Source: Acidobacteriota bacterium | GTDB taxonomy: Bacteria > Acidobacteriota > Vicinamibacteria > Vicinamibacterales > UBA2999 | Direction of reading: 5' to 3' | DNA length: 64,000 nt | Assembly (NCBI GenBank): GCA_016789705.1 | Contig: JAEUQR010000005.1 | Location: 1 to 64,000 of the forward strand | Shown here: piece by piece, positions 59,828 through 64,000 of the stretch | Layout of the letters: each line of letters opens with the position of its first letter | Numbering within the stretch: position 1 is the stretch's first letter | The notes under the pieces: generated by a model | Told to the model about the DNA's origin: nothing | Seen by the model: only the letters and a program-made list of their open reading frames with translations | Databases searched by the model: none | Program-made: the position numbers and the translations under genes

Positions 59828-61087
59828 GTGTCCCCGCCGTCCCCTGTAACCGCCTCGTCGTCTGCCGCGCCCCAGGCCCTGCGTATCCTCATGCTCGCGC
59901 CGGAGCCGTTCTTCGAGCCGCGTGGCACGCCGTTCAGCGAATTCCACCGCATCAAGGCCCTCGGGGCGCTCGGCCACCACGTGGACCTCGTGACCTACCC
60001 GATCGGGCGCGACGTGGACCTGCCGAACCTGCGCATCTTCCGCGGCCCCCGTCCGCCGTTCGTCACCCGCGTGCCCATCGGTCCGTCGGCCGTGAAGGTC
60101 GTGCTCGACGTGCTGATGCTCGTCACGATCGCCCGGCGCGCCCTGGCTGGCGGCTACGACGCCATCCATTCACACGAGGAAATGGGGCTCATCGGCGTGT
60201 GGCTGGCAAAGCTGCTCGGTATCCCGCATCTCTACGACATGCACTCGAGCCTGCCGCAGCAGCTCAGCAACTTCAAGTTCAGCGGCTCGTCGGCCCTCCG
60301 GGCCATCTTCGACGCCGTCGAAACGCAGATGGTGGGGAAGTCGGACGTCGTCATCACCATCTGCCAGGAGCTGCAGGACACGGTCGTGGCGATGGGCCAC
60401 GGCGAGCGCGCGCTGCTCATCGAGAACGTCATGGGCGGCGACGTCGAAGAGCCGCCAACGCTGACCCCCGCGGCGATTCGCGAACGGTGGGGGATCGCGC
60501 CCGAGGCGCCGATCGTGCTCTACACGGGCACGTTCGAGGCGTATCAGGGCCTCGAGATGCTCATCGACGCGGCCGCGCGCCTGGCCACCACCCATCCAGC
60601 GGCGCGCGTGCTCATCGTGGGCGGCGATCCGGCGCAGGTCGCGGCGGCCCAGGCGCTCGCGGCGTCGCGCGGCGCGACAAGTGTCATCTTCACCGGCCAG
60701 CAGCCGGCGCGCGAGATTCCGGCGTTCGTCGCTTCGGCCGCCGTGCTGGCGTCGCCGCGAATCCGCGGCACGAACACGCCGCTCAAGATCTACTCGTACC
60801 TGCGCTCGGGCACGCCGATCGTAGCGACGAATCTGCTGACACACACGCAGGTACTGTCGCCGGCCGTGGCCCGGCTCACGCCGCCCGAGGCGGCGCCATT
60901 CGCGGCGGCGATTGCCGGGCTGCTCGACGATCCGGCCGCCGGCCTGGAACTCGCCGCCGCCGCCAGGGCGCTTTCGGACGCGCGCTACAGCCGCGAGGTC
61001 TACCTGGCGCGCACGGCTGAGGCCTGCCGCCGCCTGGCCGCGCGCGGGCCGGCCGGGCGGGCGGCCGCCGGAGCGGTGGCGCGGTGA
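59828..61087 (+). CDS. GT4-family glycosyltransferase
   Basis: The 419-residue protein has the GT-B fold: N-terminal half with ILMLAPEPFFEPRGTPFSEF and YDMHSSLPQQ, C-terminal half with LYTGTFEAYQGLEML, RVLIVGGDP and the donor-binding RIRGTNTPLKIYSYLRSGTP. It transfers a sugar from a nucleotide donor to a growing oligosaccharide or lipid acceptor. The start is GTG 59828. Its end overlaps the epimerase gene (GTGA), so the four genes to the right edge form one operon. Confidence 0.88.
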   Translation: MSPPSPVTASSSAAPQALRILMLAPEPFFEPRGTPFSEFHRIKALGALGHHVDLVTYPIGRDVDLPNLRIFRGPRPPFVTRVPIGPSAVKVVLDVLMLVTIARRALAGGYDAIHSHEEMGLIGVWLAKLLGIPHLYDMHSSLPQQLSNFKFSGSSALRAIFDAVETQMVGKSDVVITICQELQDTVVAMGHGERALLIENVMGGDVEEPPTLTPAAIRERWGIAPEAPIVLYTGTFEAYQGLEMLIDAAARLATTHPAARVLIVGGDPAQVAAAQALAASRGATSVIFTGQQPAREIPAFVASAAVLASPRIRGTNTPLKIYSYLRSGTPIVATNLLTHTQVLSPAVARLTPPEAAPFAAAIAGLLDDPAAGLELAAAARALSDARYSREVYLARTAEACRRLAARGPAGRAAAGAVAR

Positions 61088-62076
61088 GAGTGCTCGTCAC
61101 CGGGGCGACCGGCTTCACGGGCGGCCATCTGGCGGCGATGCTCGCGGCCCGCGGCCACGAGGTCCGCGCCCTCGTGCGCTCGAAGAGCCTGGCGCGTTTT
61201 GCCGCCTCGCCCCTGCCGGCCGCGGGTGTCGTCGCGGTCGAAGGCGACCTGCTCACGCCCGAAGCGCTCGCCGGCGCCTGTGCCGGCGTCGAGGTGGTGT
61301 ACCACATCGCCGCGACCTATCGCGAGGCCGGACAGCCTGATTCCGCCTACCGCGCCATCAACGTGGACGGCACGCGCCACCTGCTCGAGGCGGCCCTCGC
61401 GGCCGGTGTCTCGCGGGTGGTGCACTGTTCGACCGGCGGCGTGCACGGCCACATCGCGCATCCGCCAGCGAACGAGGACGCGCCGTTCAACCCGGGCGAC
61501 GTCTACCAGGACACGAAGCTCGAGGCCGAGCAACTGGCCCGCCGCTTCGGCACCGACCGCGGGCTCGACGTCGTCGTGGCGCGCCCGATCGGCATCCACG
61601 GTCCCGGCGACACGCGGTTCCTCAAGATGTTCAAGGGGCTGGCGAAGGGCCGCTTCCCGATGCTCGGTCCGTGCACGGCCTTCTATCACCTCACCTACAT
61701 CGACGACCTGTGCGAGGGTTTCCGCCTGTGCGGCGAAGTGCCGGCCGCGAAGGGCCGCACCTACATCCTGGCCGGTGAGCGGTACACCACGCTCAAGGAC
61801 CTCGTCGCGCTCGTCGCCGAGGAACTCGGCGTCCCGCCGCCACGACTGCACCTGCCGGTGTGGCCGGTGTGGACGGCGGGACTGCTCTGCGAACTCGTCT
61901 GCGTGCCGCTCAGAATCGAGCCGCCGCTCTACCGGCGCCGGGTAGACTTCTACACGAAGAGCCGCGCGTTCGACATCACGCGCGCGAAGACCGAACTGGG
62001 CTATGCACCGCGGGTCGATCTCCGCACCGGCATCCGGAAGACGATCGCGTGGTACCGGGAGCAGGGATGGCTGTGA
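61084..62076 (+). CDS. NAD-dependent epimerase/dehydratase (extended SDR)
   Basis: The 330-residue protein has the NAD-binding GATGFTGGHL, the catalytic YxxxK as YQDTK (with Ser in STGG), HCSTGGVHG and a C-terminal substrate-binding part. It probably makes or modifies a nucleotide sugar (epimerase, dehydratase or reductase). The GTG start overlaps the preceding stop. Confidence 0.88.
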   Translation: MRVLVTGATGFTGGHLAAMLAARGHEVRALVRSKSLARFAASPLPAAGVVAVEGDLLTPEALAGACAGVEVVYHIAATYREAGQPDSAYRAINVDGTRHLLEAALAAGVSRVVHCSTGGVHGHIAHPPANEDAPFNPGDVYQDTKLEAEQLARRFGTDRGLDVVVARPIGIHGPGDTRFLKMFKGLAKGRFPMLGPCTAFYHLTYIDDLCEGFRLCGEVPAAKGRTYILAGERYTTLKDLVALVAEELGVPPPRLHLPVWPVWTAGLLCELVCVPLRIEPPLYRRRVDFYTKSRAFDITRAKTELGYAPRVDLRTGIRKTIAWYREQGWL

Positions 62077-62082
62077 GGCGTA

Positions 62083-62112
62083 CCCTGGGGGCGGGGGGCT
62101 GGGGGCTGGGGC
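62083..62112 (+). repeat. G-rich gene-end repeat, copy 3
   Basis: GGGGGCTGGGGGCTGGGGCT follows CCCTGGGGGCGG, just after the epimerase stop. It is the same composition and unit as the copies at 8537 and 45364 but lacks the CTAG. Confidence 0.55.
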
Positions 62113-62158
62113 TCACGGACGTCAACCGGGCGCGGCCGGTGTGCGCGAGGGGCGAGTC

Positions 62159-63355
62159 ATGCGGAAGCTGAATATCGTTCACGTGTGCGACCACCTCGGG
62201 TGGGCCGGGTCGCGCATGCACGGCGTCAAGCGCCTGTTCGCGTGGATGATGCCGCGCTTCGATCGCACGCGCTTCACCGCCTCGCTCGTCAGCCTGCGCC
62301 GGAAAGACCTGTCGGACGGCACCCTCGAAGCGCTGGGTATCGACGTCTCGTACCTGGGGCGGCACAAGTTCGATCCGGCCACTTTCACACACCTGCTGAA
62401 GGTGCTGCAGGACAAGCAGGCCGACGTCGTGCACCTGCACGGGTATGGCGCCACCACGTTCGGCCGTCTGTGCGCCGCCTGGATGGGGATTCCGGCCATC
62501 CTGCACGAACACGCGAATCACACCAACACGCCCTGGTTCCAGAAGATCGCCGACAGGGCGCTTGCGCCGTACACCGACGTCGCGATTGCCGTCTCGGCCT
62601 CGACGGCCGAGTTCACGACGCGCGCGCGGCTCATCCCGGCGGCGCGCACGCACGTCGTCTACCTCGGCGCGCCGCTCGACGAGTTCGCGCGGCCGCGTTC
62701 GGCCGCTGAGGTCGCCGCGGCGCGACAGGCCCTCGGCATTCCCGACGGCGCTATCGCCGTGGGCTGTGTCACGCGCCTGATGCCGTCGAAGGGCAACGAA
62801 TTCCTCGTCGGTGCGGCGCCGGCCGTCATCGCCGCGCATCCCGCCGTGCGGTTCTATCTCGTCGGCGAGGGCGAACTCGAGGCGCCGCTCAAGGCTCAGG
62901 CCGCGAGCCTCGGCCTCGGCGGTCGCTTCGTGTTCGCCGGCTTCCAGAGTGACGTCGCGGCGGTGCTGAGCGCCTTCGACATCGTCGCCTTCCCGTCGCT
63001 CTGGGAGGGCACGCCGCTCACGGCGTTCGAGGCCCTGGCGATGGGGAAGCCGATTGTCTCGACCGACGCCGACGGGCTGCTCGACGTGCTGGCCGACGGC
63101 CGCGACGCGCTCGTCGTGCCGAAGCGCGACAGCGCGGCGCTCGCGGCCGCCATCGGGCGGCTCATCGACGAACCGGCGCTTGCGGCCCGGCTCGCCGCCG
63201 GCGCCCGCGCGACCGGCGCGCGCTATGACATCGCGGCGTTCGTGCGCAAGATGGAGCGGCTCTACGAGCTGCTGCACGAGTCGTCGCGGCGCACGAAGCG
63301 GCAGAGCGCTCTCACGCTCGACCTGTCGTTTCTGCACGACGGGGCGCGCCCGTGA
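62159..63355 (+). CDS. GT4-family glycosyltransferase
   Basis: The 398-residue GT-B protein has an N-terminal half LNIVHVCDHLGWAGSRMHGV (Gly-rich acceptor loop) and a C-terminal half with GCVTRLMPSKGNEFLV, YLVGEGELEAPL and the E-x7-E type FPSLWEGTPLTAFEALAMG. It probably adds a later sugar than the GT4 encoded upstream. ATG 62159 follows GGCGAG. The end overlaps the next gene by GTGA. Confidence 0.9.
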   Translation: MRKLNIVHVCDHLGWAGSRMHGVKRLFAWMMPRFDRTRFTASLVSLRRKDLSDGTLEALGIDVSYLGRHKFDPATFTHLLKVLQDKQADVVHLHGYGATTFGRLCAAWMGIPAILHEHANHTNTPWFQKIADRALAPYTDVAIAVSASTAEFTTRARLIPAARTHVVYLGAPLDEFARPRSAAEVAAARQALGIPDGAIAVGCVTRLMPSKGNEFLVGAAPAVIAAHPAVRFYLVGEGELEAPLKAQAASLGLGGRFVFAGFQSDVAAVLSAFDIVAFPSLWEGTPLTAFEALAMGKPIVSTDADGLLDVLADGRDALVVPKRDSAALAAAIGRLIDEPALAARLAAGARATGARYDIAAFVRKMERLYELLHESSRRTKRQSALTLDLSFLHDGARP

Positions 63356-64000
63356 GTCAGGGCTGGAGCGCCCGCTCGGACGCCTGGCGCCTCGGTGCCA
63401 TCGCCACGGCCATGCTGGCGGCGGTGCTCCTCGCGTGGGCGCTCTCGGTCAACTATCCGAAGGCGTCCTACGGATTCTTCTCCGACGCCTCCACCTACTA
63501 CGGGCTGGGGCACAGTCTGGCCGACGACGGGGATTTCGAATTCCGCCGCGAAGACCTGGTGCGCGTGTGGCGCGAGTTCCCGAGCGGGCCGGAAGGCATC
63601 TTCCTGAAGCGCGGCAGCGATCCGGATCTGCGGATCGACGGCGCCGCGCCGTTCGTGCACGTGGACGTCAGGCCCGATGCCGATCCGTCGCGGCTCTACT
63701 TCGCGAAGTCGTTCATCTATCCGCTCTTCGCCGCGCCGTTCATCAGGCTCTTTGGCACGAACGGCTTCCTCGTGCTGCACGTGCTCGTGCTGCTCACGAC
63801 CTTCGTGTGCGCGTACGCGTTCCTCGTGGCCCGAAGCCACCCGGCGGCGGCGCTGGTCTTCGCGCTGGCCTTCGTGTTCGTGTCGGTGGCGCCCGTCTAC
63901 CTCGTGTGGCTGACGCCTGACCTCTTCAACCTGGGGCTGGTCACGCTCGGCTACTTCTTCTGGCTCTACAAGGAAGTGGCGGCGCCGGTCACGCCCGGCG
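63352..64000 (+). CDS. Membrane protein, GT-C-like (partial, runs off right edge)
   Basis: GTG 63352 opens a frame that is still open at the window end (216 codons seen). It has a first membrane helix (about 15-33), a periplasmic loop with SYGFFSDASTYYGLGHSLADD and then at least three more helices. The Asp-containing first loop and hydrophobic pattern fit a GT-C glycosyltransferase or polymerase. It is coupled to the preceding GT4 gene, so it probably acts on the same polymer at the periplasmic side. Confidence 0.75.
   Translation, partial: MSQGWSARSDAWRLGAIATAMLAAVLLAWALSVNYPKASYGFFSDASTYYGLGHSLADDGDFEFRREDLVRVWREFPSGPEGIFLKRGSDPDLRIDGAAPFVHVDVRPDADPSRLYFAKSFIYPLFAAPFIRLFGTNGFLVLHVLVLLTTFVCAYAFLVARSHPAAALVFALAFVFVSVAPVYLVWLTPDLFNLGLVTLGYFFWLYKEVAAPVTPG

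Noticed and set aside
1-64000. CRISPR array, prophage, insertion sequence or rRNA operon
   Set aside because: No regularly spaced repeats, integrase, transposase, phage structural genes or rRNA sequence were found.

Overview
The window is a GC-rich (roughly 70 %) bacterial chromosome segment, densely packed and mostly in short operons with ATGA, GTGA or TGATG overlaps. An Oar-like TonB receptor with a carboxypeptidase-regulatory N-terminus, a VWFA-related protein of the Acidobacterial type, UPF0182, a Cys-type CcmE and several Tat-exported enzymes point to Acidobacteriota, most likely a Vicinamibacteria-type lineage. This is inference from gene content, not from a marker-gene tree. No prophage, transposase, CRISPR array or rRNA was seen; one tRNA-Phe is present.

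Layout. 1-3010 (minus): the end-truncated UPF0182 membrane protein with an S4 RNA-binding protein. 3049-10360 (plus): ilvD, an Oar-like TonB receptor and a TPR lipoprotein. 10388-12939: a Tat-exported sulfite-oxidase-like enzyme, divergent from a VWFA protein. 12940-20459: a four-gene minus-strand export locus (TPR/Ig-like secreted protein, TolC, HlyD-type adaptor, PCAT/HlyB-like ABC protein) with a divergent winged-helix regulator and an inverted repeat over a good sigma70 promoter. 20565-23105: tRNA-Phe, PAP2 phosphatase and recA (minus), and a DUF457-type membrane hydrolase. 23130-27637: cytochrome-like and heavy-metal-binding proteins, a phosphotriesterase-like protein and a Tat-exported aminotransferase. 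A perfect 29-bp hairpin separates the last from thiolase, DciA-like and M24 peptidase genes. 30655-31227: maf.

31405-38766 is one cytochrome c maturation operon: ccmE (CxxxY type), a ccmF-ccmH fusion, a CcmI-like zinc-ribbon protein, a membrane-anchored coiled-coil protein, ccmA, ccmB, ccmC, a ccmD-like gene and a 56-codon membrane ORF. 38781-41322 (minus): phosphoesterase, aroK, aroA. 41426-43526: an RsbW-like ATPase overlapping an inositol monophosphatase gene, then an outer-membrane barrel.

43602-64000 is rich in surface-polysaccharide and envelope genes: polyprenyl-phosphate glycosyltransferase, hexapeptide acyltransferase, AsnB-type amidotransferase, GlpD-like oxidoreductase, two methyltransferases, a radical SAM enzyme, GT-C-like membrane proteins, two flippase-like LPG-synthase-type proteins, two GT4 glycosyltransferases and an NAD-dependent epimerase. 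Embedded in it are two lipoproteins sharing an unusual conserved C-terminal domain on either side of a small beta-barrel gene.

Two window-wide patterns stand out. About ten genes have a -10-like hexamer only 6-12 nt before the start codon, implying leaderless or nearly leaderless mRNAs. A G-rich low-complexity element recurs three times at gene ends. The strongest candidates for undescribed biology are the export locus whose ABC protein lacks the catalytic residues of its ATPase, the paired lipoprotein domain, and the direct-repeat operator in the recA promoter.
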